In this document: positions 1 to 6,385 of the stretch, piece by piece
How the letters are laid out: each line of letters starts with the position of its first letter
Numbering within the stretch: position 1 is the stretch's first letter
Source: Delta-02 sp964513565
GTDB taxonomy: Bacteria > Desulfobacterota > Syntrophorhabdia > Syntrophorhabdales > Syntrophorhabdaceae
Assembly (NCBI GenBank): GCA_964513565.1
Contig: CAZENE010000028.1
Location: forward strand, 1-45,731
DNA length: 45,731 nucleotides
Direction of reading: 5' to 3'
Translations under genes and position numbers: made by a program
The notes under the pieces: model-generated
What the model was told of the DNA's origin: nothing
The model's database searches: none
Seen by the model: the letters and a program-made list of their open reading frames with translations, nothing else

Positions 1-227
1 AAAACGCCATGAATGGACAGACTCTGAACAGCAATTCTCCGACAGGCTCCTAGGATAAGTCCTGCCATACTCGTAAAAAGTCCGGAAGTGCCGAATGTAA
101 TTAGGTGATAGACGATCCCGGCACTCAATGCAGGGAAAGTTATCCAATTGGGAATTCGGTTATATTTAATATCGTATATGGTCGCCAAACATAGTGTGAC
201 TACGATGATTCCAAATAAGAATTGCAT
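1..227 (-). CDS. Prepilin peptidase, CpaA/TadV type, N-terminal part (runs off the left edge)
   Basis: Expected role: inner-membrane aspartic peptidase (family A24) that removes the leader of Flp-type prepilins. Reading from the ATG at 227, the product opens with a hydrophobic helix followed by YDIKYNRIPNWITFPAL. This is the family's first catalytic aspartate region (Asp19, D-x5-IPN), and a second hydrophobic stretch follows. An AGGA ribosome site lies just upstream. It is downstream of and co-oriented with the Flp pilin at 289-453, its natural substrate. The last ~14 codons before the edge turn polar (CRRIAVQSLSIHG), where the family has a hydrophobic helix; a +1 frame there reads ELLFRVCPFMAF. 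A frameshift or sequence error near base 40-55 is therefore possible, but the fragment is too short to decide. Confidence 0.72.
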   Translation of the reverse strand, partial: MQFLFGIIVVTLCLATIYDIKYNRIPNWITFPALSAGIVYHLITFGTSGLFTSMAGLILGACRRIAVQSLSIHGV

Positions 228-251
228 GAGAATGTCCTGTAAGTAATTTTT

Positions 252-280
252 TGGCAGGCCATTTCATCAATGGCCTGCCA
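252..280 (-). terminator. Strong hairpin just after the Flp pilin gene
   Basis: A perfect 11-bp inverted repeat (TGGCAGGCCAT, 7-nt loop, ATGGCCTGCCA) begins 9 bases after the pilin stop codon. On the minus strand it is followed by A-rich, not T-rich, sequence, so it is not a classical intrinsic terminator. It more likely stabilises the 3' end of the abundant pilin mRNA or attenuates read-through into the peptidase gene. Confidence 0.4.
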
Positions 281-288
281 TGGTTTTA

Positions 289-453
289 CTAAACGGTTAA
301 CTCCGCCACGACCCTATTAAATAGGGTAACGAGCTGATCACCAACCAAACCGGCAGTTGCGGCAATAGCTACGCCTATTAATGCTGCAATTAAACCATAC
401 TCAATTGCCGTTACTCCTTCTTCATCCCTGATAAATCTCTTGAACTTCTCCAT
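289..453 (-). CDS. flp: Flp/Fap-type pilin (54 aa)
   Basis: Major subunit of a Tad (tight adherence) type IVb pilus. The 54-residue product starts MEKFKRFIRDEEG and then VTAIEYGLIAALIG. This is the classic Flp pattern: a short charged leader, a cleavage Gly13, Glu at +5 and Tyr at +6 of the mature protein, and one hydrophobic helix, giving a mature pilin of 41 residues. The length is normal for the family. The start is fixed by AGGAGGG seven bases upstream of the ATG. The prepilin peptidase lies directly downstream on the same strand. A sigma-54-like promoter (508-522) and an upstream palindrome (675-693) suggest activator-dependent transcription. Confidence 0.93.
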   Translation of the reverse strand: MEKFKRFIRDEEGVTAIEYGLIAALIGVAIAATAGLVGDQLVTLFNRVVAELTV

Positions 454-507
454 CTGTAAACCCTCCTATGTATGGTGTGTGGTGTTGTGAGTCCGGCAGC
501 TGACATC

Positions 508-522
508 GCATGATGCATGCCA
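508..522 (-). promoter_or_regulatory. Candidate sigma-54 (-24/-12) promoter of flp
   Basis: The minus strand reads TGGCATGCATCATGC, against the sigma-54 consensus TGGCACG-N4-TTGC. The invariant GG and GC are present with correct spacing. The predicted transcription start is near 497, giving a leader of about 44 nt that includes the AGGAGGG site. Sigma-54 control of pilin genes is well known; its use here is inferred. Confidence 0.5.
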
Positions 523-558
523 AACAATTTGAAACATGCATGCAGATTTTGACATAGA

Positions 559-590
559 GTGTAAAACGTTTGATTTTCAAGGTTTTACAC
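559..590. promoter_or_regulatory. Inverted repeat upstream of flp promoter
   Basis: A perfect 9-bp inverted repeat, GTGTAAAAC with a 14-bp spacer and GTTTTACAC, lies about 60-95 bp upstream of the predicted flp start. It is AT-rich, without a T-run or gene end, so a protein-binding site is more likely than a terminator. The binding factor is unknown. Confidence 0.4.
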
Positions 591-654
591 CCAATCTTTG
601 AAGAAATTTCAAATGTACCGATACAGATGGTTTTTGAGATGCCGGGGACTAAAT

Positions 655-698
655 TCCCAAAAAATGAGACAAAATGTCCCAAAAAATGGGACACATTT
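655..698. repeat. Two 22-bp direct repeats containing a TGTCCCA/TGGGACA palindrome (possible upstream activator site)
   Basis: Two tandem 22-bp units (655-676 and 677-698), each starting TCCCAAAAAATG, lie back to back. The junction forms a perfect palindrome TGTCCCA-AAAAA-TGGGACA at 675-693; the first unit holds a degenerate version. It sits about 185 bp upstream of the predicted sigma-54 start of flp, the usual distance for enhancer-binding-protein sites. The rest of 454-827 holds only this, the 559-590 repeat and the promoter; no gene was seen. Confidence 0.5.
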
Positions 699-827
699 AC
701 TCAACCGAGAAGCACGAAATAAGGGGGCGTGGAAAGGGGGTTCCTTACCCTGAACAAAGCTTTGCCGCAGTTGATGCCGGCGGATTGGAGGTATTTAATC
801 GGAGAAAAAATGGGGAAGGAAAAATCA

Positions 828-903
828 TGGGGCGGCAGACGGGACTTGAACCCGCAACCCTCGGAACCACAATCCGATGCTCCGCCGTTGAGCTACTGCC
901 GCC
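828..903 (-). tRNA. tRNA-His (GUG)
   Basis: A complete cloverleaf on the minus strand. The acceptor stem GCGGCAG/CTGCCGC has the His-specific extra G at -1 opposite C73. The anticodon arm is TCGGA-TTGTGGT-TCCGA, with GTG at positions 34-36. The T-arm is GCGGG-TTCAAGT-CCCGT-like. CCA is encoded, ending at 828. It lies 40 bp downstream of the five-gene minus-strand operon. A TTGACT box upstream (minus strand) is the only promoter element seen. Confidence 0.96.
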
Positions 904-943
904 GTTCGTGAGAATAATTAGTTAGCATAATTCACGGATTAAG

Positions 944-1624
944 TCAATGAGAGGGCGGGCTTGCATTATTCAGGCTCGGCTCGTCATCCTTGATCTGAAC
1001 GAGGCAGAGGCTGGTCCTGCGGTAAAGCTGCGTAAAATAAAATGTAGAGACGAGCAGGGAATAATACGTAAGGACTGATGCGATGAGAAAACCTATCAGG
1101 TAAGGAATACGCATAAAAAGCAGGGAGAGGTAGATTGCCGCTATTGTTGCCGCATACCCTGCAATGTATTCGATGACCACTTCCCTGATCCCCCGCAGGA
1201 TCGATTCGAATTCCAGGGCTTCCCTGAAATCAAGCCTTTCGGCAAAAACGGCAAACGCGAAAGGCAGGAAGAACGAGCATACCGGCAGAACAACGAAAAT
1301 GGCCGCTTTGATCATGAGGTTGCCGAAGAAAGCGGTATAATTATTCAAAGTTGTCAGAAAAAACCCGCTTGAGAACATAAAGAACGGAATAGCGTTATAC
1401 AGGATAAAGACGAAAAGCAGCTTGATCCCTTCTATCCATGTTTCATATTTTTCCTGCCATGTGGCGAGGCCCATACCTCCCACCATGACGAGACGGGAGG
1501 TACGGGAGAGAAATCCTATTGAAAAGAAATTAAGGCCCGGGATAAAAAGGGTGAGGCCTCCGAAGAGCCACCTGTTGATATATCGTGAATTGACGGTAAA
1601 GCGTATAAACGGAATAATGTCCAT
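944..1624 (-). CDS. DUF4013-type multi-pass membrane protein
   Basis: A 226-residue integral membrane protein of unknown function. The N-terminal stretch (SRYINRWLFGGLTLFIPGLNFFSIGFLSR, broken here only by reading) matches the opening of DUF4013 proteins. About five or six hydrophobic segments follow (near residues 20-40, 68-90, 100-125, 150-172, 175-197), with a short hydrophilic C-terminus. It starts 3 bases after the stop of the SDR gene, so it is the last protein gene of the operon that begins at 4584. No catalytic motif is visible. Assignment to DUF4013 is by pattern recognition; the function is unknown. Confidence 0.75.
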   Translation of the reverse strand: MDIIPFIRFTVNSRYINRWLFGGLTLFIPGLNFFSIGFLSRTSRLVMVGGMGLATWQEKYETWIEGIKLLFVFILYNAIPFFMFSSGFFLTTLNNYTAFFGNLMIKAAIFVVLPVCSFFLPFAFAVFAERLDFREALEFESILRGIREVVIEYIAGYAATIAAIYLSLLFMRIPYLIGFLIASVLTYYSLLVSTFYFTQLYRRTSLCLVQIKDDEPSLNNASPPSH

Positions 1625-1627
1625 TAA

Positions 1628-2413
1628 TTATTTTCCTTTGGACATGAAATCAAGAAGGCCCTCAGGAGTGTAGCCCGTCATTCCGCCGTCCATGACTATG
1701 GTTTCACCATTGATGTATGCTGCGTCATCGGAAGCGAGGAATAGTATGGTTGCAACCAATTCTTGCACTGTGGCCATCCTGCCGATGGGTGTTCTGCCGG
1801 ACAGGTAGTCGACGAATACTTCTTTCCTGATAAGTCCTTCATTCATGCCGCCTTTTATAAAACCGGGCGCTACTGCGCATAGTGTGACGCCTGAGCGTGA
1901 CCACTCATACGCGAGTTGGCGGGTCATTGTCATAAGCCCCGATTTGCTGATGGCGTAAGGGAGGAACCCCTTTTCACCGAAAAGTGCCACCTGGGACGCT
2001 ATACTGACGATTCGGCCAGCACCCTGCGCGAGCATTCGTTTGCCGAAGATCTGTGTCGTGTAAAATGTTCCCTTCAAATTTATATCGATGACCTTGCTGA
2101 AATCATCCTTCTTCATTTTCACGGATGGGACGAGAGGGTTGACGATACCCGCGTTGTTGATCAGGATATCCACCTTGCCCAATGTTTCATATACTTTTGA
2201 CGCCGTGGCTTCCATTCCATCGAAATCGGAGATGTCGCCCGCGAATGCGAGTACCTGCTGTCCCTTGAATTCTTCGGTGAATTGCTCCACGGTTTCTTTA
2301 TTCCTGCCGTTAACCGCGACCGAAGCCCCCTGTGCGAGAAACTCCTGCGCCATAGCCTTGCCGAGGCCTTTCGTGCCCCCGGTGATGAAAACAACCTTGT
2401 TCTGAAATCTCAT
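1628..2413 (-). CDS. Short-chain dehydrogenase/reductase, FabG-like
   Basis: A classical SDR oxidoreductase of 261 residues, of normal length. It has the NAD(P)-binding TGGTKGLG (11-18), the structural NNAG (86-89), and the catalytic Ser140, Tyr153 and Lys157 in the YxxxK pattern (YAISK). The C-terminus ends in the usual GETIVMDGGMTGY substrate-side segment. Family members reduce keto groups of acyl-ACP, sugars or alcohols; the substrate cannot be told from the sequence. The gene is coupled to the radical-SAM gene upstream by a 4-base ATGA overlap at 2410-2413, so co-translation is likely. The link between an SDR and the SPL-like/ParB-like pair is not an established pathway. Confidence 0.88.
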   Translation of the reverse strand: MRFQNKVVFITGGTKGLGKAMAQEFLAQGASVAVNGRNKETVEQFTEEFKGQQVLAFAGDISDFDGMEATASKVYETLGKVDILINNAGIVNPLVPSVKMKKDDFSKVIDINLKGTFYTTQIFGKRMLAQGAGRIVSIASQVALFGEKGFLPYAISKSGLMTMTRQLAYEWSRSGVTLCAVAPGFIKGGMNEGLIRKEVFVDYLSGRTPIGRMATVQELVATILFLASDDAAYINGETIVMDGGMTGYTPEGLLDFMSKGK

Positions 2414-3357
2414 ATCATCCCTCCGTACAGGTTTTTTATTCGTTTATCAAAAAGCTGTATCAGGCCCTCGCTGTCTTTCATTGTGATGCCGAAAACCTCC
2501 TTCCATATATCGGCCCTCTCCATGCACAGATATATGAAAAGCCCGCGGTCAATTTTGTTCAGCAATTTGTACAGAAACTTATATATCCTTATCCGTTCGG
2601 GTTTTATATAGCGGTACTTGCCGTCCTCGCCCCGTATGAATTCCCCCGTGAGAAGGCATCTTCGCTTTTTTTCGATAAGCTGCCCGTATAGCGCCGCGGG
2701 AAATCTCAGAAGGCCGAGACTGATCCAGATGATCTTCCCGGGGTCAAGCATCCTTCCTATATCTTCGATGAGATAGCGGTAATCCCTTTCGAATCCGTTA
2801 TAAATGACGACAGGATCAAAATGAAGACCGACAAAGCAGCCGCAGTCCTGCGCCAGTCGTGCCGCTTTCAGGCGTTTATGTATGGGGCTTGTCCTTTTTT
2901 CCTCGGAATCGATGAATCTTTGCGGCGATACGGAAAACGATATGACCGTGTAGGGATTAAGGTGTGGTATGAGGTGGCGGAAATCGGCCCACTTTGATTT
3001 CAGTTCGAGGATCGCCTTTCCTTTCTTTCCAAAATAGTCTACGAGAAAGTCATTGAGCTTAAGGCGCCTGTCGAGCGCTAGGCTGTCGGAGAGCTCCCCC
3101 GTCCCAAACCGCAGGATATGCTCTGGTGAACCGTCGATGCGCCTGTCGAGCTCCCGGGTTATGGCATTAGGATCGAACGAAACCTTGATCGCATCGCTTT
3201 TGAGATATGCCTTGAGTATGCAGTATGAACAGGAAAGGGCACAGCCCTCGATGAGATCTATTGTTTGATATCCGCAGCAGATATGATGCTTCGTACCGGG
3301 ACATGGCCTGACTATGTCTGTGCTGTCCTCAACGAATTGTACCTTTGGTAAGCTCAA
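2410..3357 (-). CDS. Spore photoproduct lyase-like radical SAM protein
   Basis: A 315-residue radical SAM enzyme. The [4Fe-4S]-SAM motif is CALSCSYC, Cys39-Cys43-Cys46 (CxxxCxxC, the spacing used by SPL). The C-terminal part contains GEDGKYRYIKPERIRIYKF and YLCMERADIWKEVFG, which match the conserved tail of the spore photoproduct lyase family. There is no cysteine between residue 47 and about 168. The hydrogen-donor Cys that true SPL carries about 43 residues after the cluster is therefore missing, so thymine-dimer repair is doubtful. The start overlaps the ParB-like gene by 29 bases, and the stop overlaps the SDR. Reported confidence is for the family; the substrate is unknown. Confidence 0.85.
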   Translation of the reverse strand: MSLPKVQFVEDSTDIVRPCPGTKHHICCGYQTIDLIEGCALSCSYCILKAYLKSDAIKVSFDPNAITRELDRRIDGSPEHILRFGTGELSDSLALDRRLKLNDFLVDYFGKKGKAILELKSKWADFRHLIPHLNPYTVISFSVSPQRFIDSEEKRTSPIHKRLKAARLAQDCGCFVGLHFDPVVIYNGFERDYRYLIEDIGRMLDPGKIIWISLGLLRFPAALYGQLIEKKRRCLLTGEFIRGEDGKYRYIKPERIRIYKFLYKLLNKIDRGLFIYLCMERADIWKEVFGITMKDSEGLIQLFDKRIKNLYGGMI

Positions 3358-4261
3358 GGATGCTCCTCAAGTGTCCCGCTTCTGCTAATCCCGAAATTTT
3401 AGCAAGAGCAGTGCGTAAATCCCCATCATCTTTTATTCTCAGTACTAAATCAATATACTCCTTTTCGAAGAAAGGGTCTACCCTAATATCTATACACGGG
3501 GGAACCGTCATTGTATCTCGTATCTCCTTCAACCTCCGGGTAAGCGCTGTCAGTACCGGATGCGTCCTTCCCTTCAGATATGCCCGTAATGATTCGGCAT
3601 TGTGAAGCCTGGGAATATCACGTGATGTCAGCTTTCCTCGCCTGATCCTGAGGATGTGCAGCATTTCAAATATTTCCCGAAGCGAGCTTTCCGTCAGGTG
3701 AAAGCCGGTGAGTGAGCGCAGGATCCTGCGTCTCTCCCGGGCGTCAAATTGTAAAAAAGATTCAATATTTCGTAAAGACGCGATATTTCTGAAAACGAAT
3801 TCCTTGAAAACAGGCTCGAGCCTGGCGATCGCAAGAAAGATCTCAAATATCTTTTCGCCGGGATTAATGTCGAGATATCTCATCAAGGCCGCGATATCCG
3901 GGCGTGAAAAGCCGCAAGCTTCCATTTTGTAGAGGATGTTCGCTTTTTCGATAATGTTGTATCCTCGCTCGATATTGGCGTGAACGGCCTTTAAAAGGGC
4001 TTCCTGTTCCGGAATATCCATGATGACCGCCGGAACGGACCTTATCCGGAGCGCCCGCGCACAAGCGAGGCGGCGCAGTCCTGCAACCGGAATATATGGT
4101 TTCCGGTCAAGGAGGATAACTGGTTCGATTATACCGGTAGCTTCGATGGACGAGCGCAGTTTTGCGTTGTCGCGGCCATATGAGATCAGGAACCGCTCAT
4201 TTTTAAGATCAATCCGGGATAAGGGGACCCCGGTCATCGTTGGAAATAGATAAACAGCCAT
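3329..4261 (-). CDS. ParB/Srx-fold N-terminal domain protein
   Basis: A 310-residue protein. Residues ~12-110 look like a ParB/sulfiredoxin-fold domain: SIEATGIIEPVILLDRKPYIPVAGLRRLACARAL, read in two halves, carries the G-x-RR nucleotide-binding box, followed by a helical HTH-like stretch (~95-130, EKANILYKMEACGFSRPDIA). The C-terminal half is helical and not recognised. It lacks the centromere-binding and dimerisation signature of chromosomal ParB, and no parA is adjacent, so a partition role is unlikely. It is genetically welded to the SPL-like gene by a 29-base overlap. The first ATG (4261) overlaps the upstream membrane gene by 28 bases; ATG 4237 is an alternative start. Confidence 0.75.
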   Translation of the reverse strand: MAVYLFPTMTGVPLSRIDLKNERFLISYGRDNAKLRSSIEATGIIEPVILLDRKPYIPVAGLRRLACARALRIRSVPAVIMDIPEQEALLKAVHANIERGYNIIEKANILYKMEACGFSRPDIAALMRYLDINPGEKIFEIFLAIARLEPVFKEFVFRNIASLRNIESFLQFDARERRRILRSLTGFHLTESSLREIFEMLHILRIRRGKLTSRDIPRLHNAESLRAYLKGRTHPVLTALTRRLKEIRDTMTVPPCIDIRVDPFFEKEYIDLVLRIKDDGDLRTALAKISGLAEAGHLRSILELTKGTIR

Positions 4262-4584
4262 TTTATTATCGTATACAGGATTATCAGCCCAATGAGGATT
4301 ACACCGGATATGACAAACCAGTGAGGTATAAAAGTTGTCTTTTTCTTTTGCCCGAGCGCGATGTATTTCCTGTGCAGTTTTGCAAGGGCCGGATTTTTAT
4401 CGGCCAGCATATGAAACACCGTTACCAGAAGAGGGGTTGCGAAAATAACCGAGAAAGCGGTGAAGATCCATGCATTTTTGACGTTCCCCGTTTGCACGCT
4501 TGCCATAAGGATATAAACGCAGAATAGAGTGATCGCCGTCGAAACAAATACTACGATCCATTGGGATGATCTCCGGTACGGCAT
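4234..4584 (-). CDS. Small membrane protein, unknown function
   Basis: A 116-residue protein with three hydrophobic segments (about 9-30, 38-60 and 89-114) and a basic hydrophilic loop (LAKLHRKYIALGQKKK) between the second and third. It is not recognised as a named family. It is the first gene of the minus-strand operon. AAGGAAGG lies 3-11 bases upstream of the ATG, and a TTGACA-N17-TACAAT promoter sits at 4612-4640. Confidence 0.7.
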   Translation of the reverse strand: MPYRRSSQWIVVFVSTAITLFCVYILMASVQTGNVKNAWIFTAFSVIFATPLLVTVFHMLADKNPALAKLHRKYIALGQKKKTTFIPHWFVISGVILIGLIILYTIIKWLFIYFQR

Positions 4585-4611
4585 ACACCTTCCTTTTTTC
4601 GGATGCCAATC

Positions 4612-4640
4612 ATTGTATAAAAGTATTTCATGACTGTCAA
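4612..4640 (-). promoter_or_regulatory. Sigma-70 promoter of the 4584-944 operon
   Basis: The minus strand reads TTGACA (4640-4635), a 17-bp spacer, then TACAAT (4617-4612). The predicted start is near 4605, about 20 nt upstream of the ATG at 4584. A weaker divergent plus-strand -10 (TATACT at 4649-4654) may serve the flavin reductase. Confidence 0.75.
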
Positions 4641-4706
4641 TGTTGGGTTATACTGAAATCTGCTTTTACCGGCCTTCATCTGAAGGCTGACCGTGAGGAG
4701 GCTGGA

Positions 4707-5282
4707 ATGAAAAAATCCTTCGGTGCCCGGACGGTTCTCCTGCCGGCGCCGGTGCTTGTGGTGGGAACATATGACAGTGATGGACGCCCGAACGTGATGA
4801 CGGTAGCCTGGGGCGGCATGTGCTGTTCGAAGCCGCCATGTGTGGATATAGCGTTGCGAAAGGCGACCTATACATACCAGAGTATCCTTGACCGCAAGGC
4901 ATTTACGGTGCACGTAACACCGGAAAAATACCTCACGGAGGCGGATTATTTCGGCATAGCGTCGGGCAGGAATACCGATAAATTTTCCGTTACCGGACTT
5001 ACCCCCGTTCGCAGCGAGGTCGTCGATGCCCCCTACATCAAGGAATTTCCTTTCTTCCTGGAATGCAAGCTCGTGCATTACACAGATCTCGGTTTGCATA
5101 CGCAGTTTATCGGGGAAATCCTTGACGTCAAGATAGACGAAGATATGCTGGACGACGGCATGATGCCGAGCGTTCAGAAGATCAGGCCCGTTGTATTGAC
5201 GCCGCAGATCCGTGAATATTACGGGTTCGGCGAGAAATTGGGCAATGCCTTTGTGACCGGAAAGAAACTTCTCCCTAAATGA
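4707..5282 (+). CDS. Flavin reductase-like domain protein (FMN-binding)
   Basis: A 191-residue protein of the flavin reductase/FlaRed family (split-barrel FMN fold). N-terminal PVLVVGTYDSDGRPNVMTVAW is the FMN-binding opening strand and loop. A middle NTDKFSVTGLTPVRS and a late CKLVHYTDLGLHTQFIGEI follow the family pattern. Members are NAD(P)H:flavin oxidoreductases or flavoredoxins; in anaerobes they often act as small redox carriers. The ATG at 4707 is chosen because GAGGAGG precedes it and homology begins there; an in-frame ATG at 4566 has no such site and adds an unrelated leader. The gene is divergent from the 4584 operon and convergent with 5308-6135. Confidence 0.88.
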   Translation: MKKSFGARTVLLPAPVLVVGTYDSDGRPNVMTVAWGGMCCSKPPCVDIALRKATYTYQSILDRKAFTVHVTPEKYLTEADYFGIASGRNTDKFSVTGLTPVRSEVVDAPYIKEFPFFLECKLVHYTDLGLHTQFIGEILDVKIDEDMLDDGMMPSVQKIRPVVLTPQIREYYGFGEKLGNAFVTGKKLLPK

Positions 5283-5307
5283 CCGGGCGGGGATGCCTCT
5301 TCAAGAT

Positions 5308-6135
5308 CTACGCCCTGTCACAAATGCCTGATTCTATCTCGTGATGGACCCCGGCTATTTCGGGATTGTTGCGCAAAGCGCCGAGGAGTCTGTCCTTTTC
5401 TGCCTCATTCCGCACCGTGCCCGTGATCGTCAAGACCCCTTCGCTTGCCTTAAAGGCCAATTTTCCATAGCAATGCGCCATGCCGATATGAAACAGGAGT
5501 ATTTCGCACCTTTTTTCCAGGAGCATCATCTGCAGGGCCGTTTCCGTATCTTTCGTATGAGAGGGCGTCAAATGCCTGTACGCGTAATTGACCGTAAGAT
5601 CGATCGCGTCATCGAGATTTACATAGCTGGAATTTATCACCGCATGATAGATCGCAGGGTCGCTTGCATCGATGCCGAAATACCGCATGACAAACTCGCG
5701 TTTTCCATCATCCATCTTTTCAACAAGATCGAAGGCGTCATCATAACCGATATGTTTTACCCGGGCTATTTCGCTGACGCGTTCATCAAGGCGCCGGACG
5801 ATCCTTATGTTAATGGTGTTCGTCATTCCGGACAGGACAAGGCCAGTTCCCATCCCGGTAAATACAATGTTGTTTTCCAGGGCACGGTTCAATATGCAGG
5901 CCGTCAGGGATATCTTGTGATAGCCGGGATCTGCCATAAGCTCCCTCATTTTATCGTAGGGTCCCCCGGTGTCGTCGCCTTCGATGCCGAATATGGAAAC
6001 GTGTGCGTCGTTTTCCTCGCAGTCCCGGTTAATTGATGTCCTGTCCGCCAAGCAATAGTCGAGGCGCTCTGCAAGTCGGCGCGCGAAAACCGTTCCTCCT
6101 GAGCCGTGCATTCTCGATACCGTTATGATACCCAT
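5308..6135 (-). CDS. Cytidylate kinase-like P-loop protein fused to a C-terminal BON domain
   Basis: A 275-residue protein. Residues 1-~190 match the cytidylate-kinase-like family: MGIITVSRMHGSGG, an N-terminal phosphate loop of the SRxxGSGG type, then VFTGMGTGLVL and the RIVRRLDERVSEIA segment. Residues ~205-272 look like a BON domain, ending GALRNNPEIAGVHHEIESG; BON domains bind phospholipid or other ligands and are usually envelope-associated. Substrate phosphorylation has not been shown for this family. The only start giving the full N-terminus is ATG 6135, but the ribosome site (GAGGA, 6158-6154) is correctly spaced for a different, out-of-frame ATG at 6146, created by an 11-bp tandem duplication (6125-6146). 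Expression may be reduced. Confidence 0.75.
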   Translation of the reverse strand: MGIITVSRMHGSGGTVFARRLAERLDYCLADRTSINRDCEENDAHVSIFGIEGDDTGGPYDKMRELMADPGYHKISLTACILNRALENNIVFTGMGTGLVLSGMTNTINIRIVRRLDERVSEIARVKHIGYDDAFDLVEKMDDGKREFVMRYFGIDASDPAIYHAVINSSYVNLDDAIDLTVNYAYRHLTPSHTKDTETALQMMLLEKRCEILLFHIGMAHCYGKLAFKASEGVLTITGTVRNEAEKDRLLGALRNNPEIAGVHHEIESGICDRA

Positions 6136-6146
6136 ATGATACCCAT
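6125..6146. repeat. 11-bp perfect tandem duplication at a start codon
   Basis: ATGATACCCAT occurs twice in a row, at 6125-6135 and 6136-6146. On the minus strand each copy supplies an ATG. The upstream one (6146) has the well-spaced GAGGA but ends at a stop after 7 codons; the downstream one (6135) opens the real gene. Confidence 0.95.
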
Positions 6147-6249
6147 GGTAAAATCCTCAAAATTTTAAAATAAACCCCGGTTTGTTTACAAGTATAATCG
6201 CGAACTAACCCGAAAGGATGCTTTCGCGACGTGTAACCTGCTAATTGAT

Positions 6250-6278
6250 TTGCGAATATCGGCATAATCTGTTATAAA
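6250..6278 (+). promoter_or_regulatory. Sigma-70 promoter of queA-tgt-yajC
   Basis: TTGCGA (6250-6255), a 17-bp spacer and TATAAA (6273-6278) predict a start near 6285, leaving a leader of about 100 nt. The leader contains GCCG-AA-CGGC, a run AAAGGGGGTTTTTT and TATCCG-TC-CGGATA. No known riboswitch class was recognised in it. Confidence 0.65.
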
Positions 6279-6385
6279 ATTAACCTGTTTTGAAAATGGC
6301 CGAACGGCTAAAGGGGGTTTTTTGCTCTTATCCGTCCGGATAGTGGTAGCAGGCGGCCGAAACGGTTACAGAGCAATTGACCATT

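Noticed and set aside
252..280. Classical intrinsic terminator after flp
   Set aside because: Excellent stem, but the minus strand continues with A residues, so it is listed as a hairpin of uncertain role.
674..925. Plus-strand open frames across 674-925
   Set aside because: They run over tRNA-His and the activator palindrome, have no ribosome site and show no protein-like pattern.
2410..3357. Calling the radical SAM gene a true spore photoproduct lyase
   Set aside because: The key cysteine after the cluster is missing and nothing suggests a spore former.
3329..4261. Calling the ParB-like gene a chromosome partition protein
   Set aside because: No adjacent parA, no parS-like sites noticed, and the C-terminal half does not resemble ParB.
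6285..6385. preQ1 riboswitch before queA
   Set aside because: The preQ1 aptamer consensus hairpin and A-rich tail are not present.
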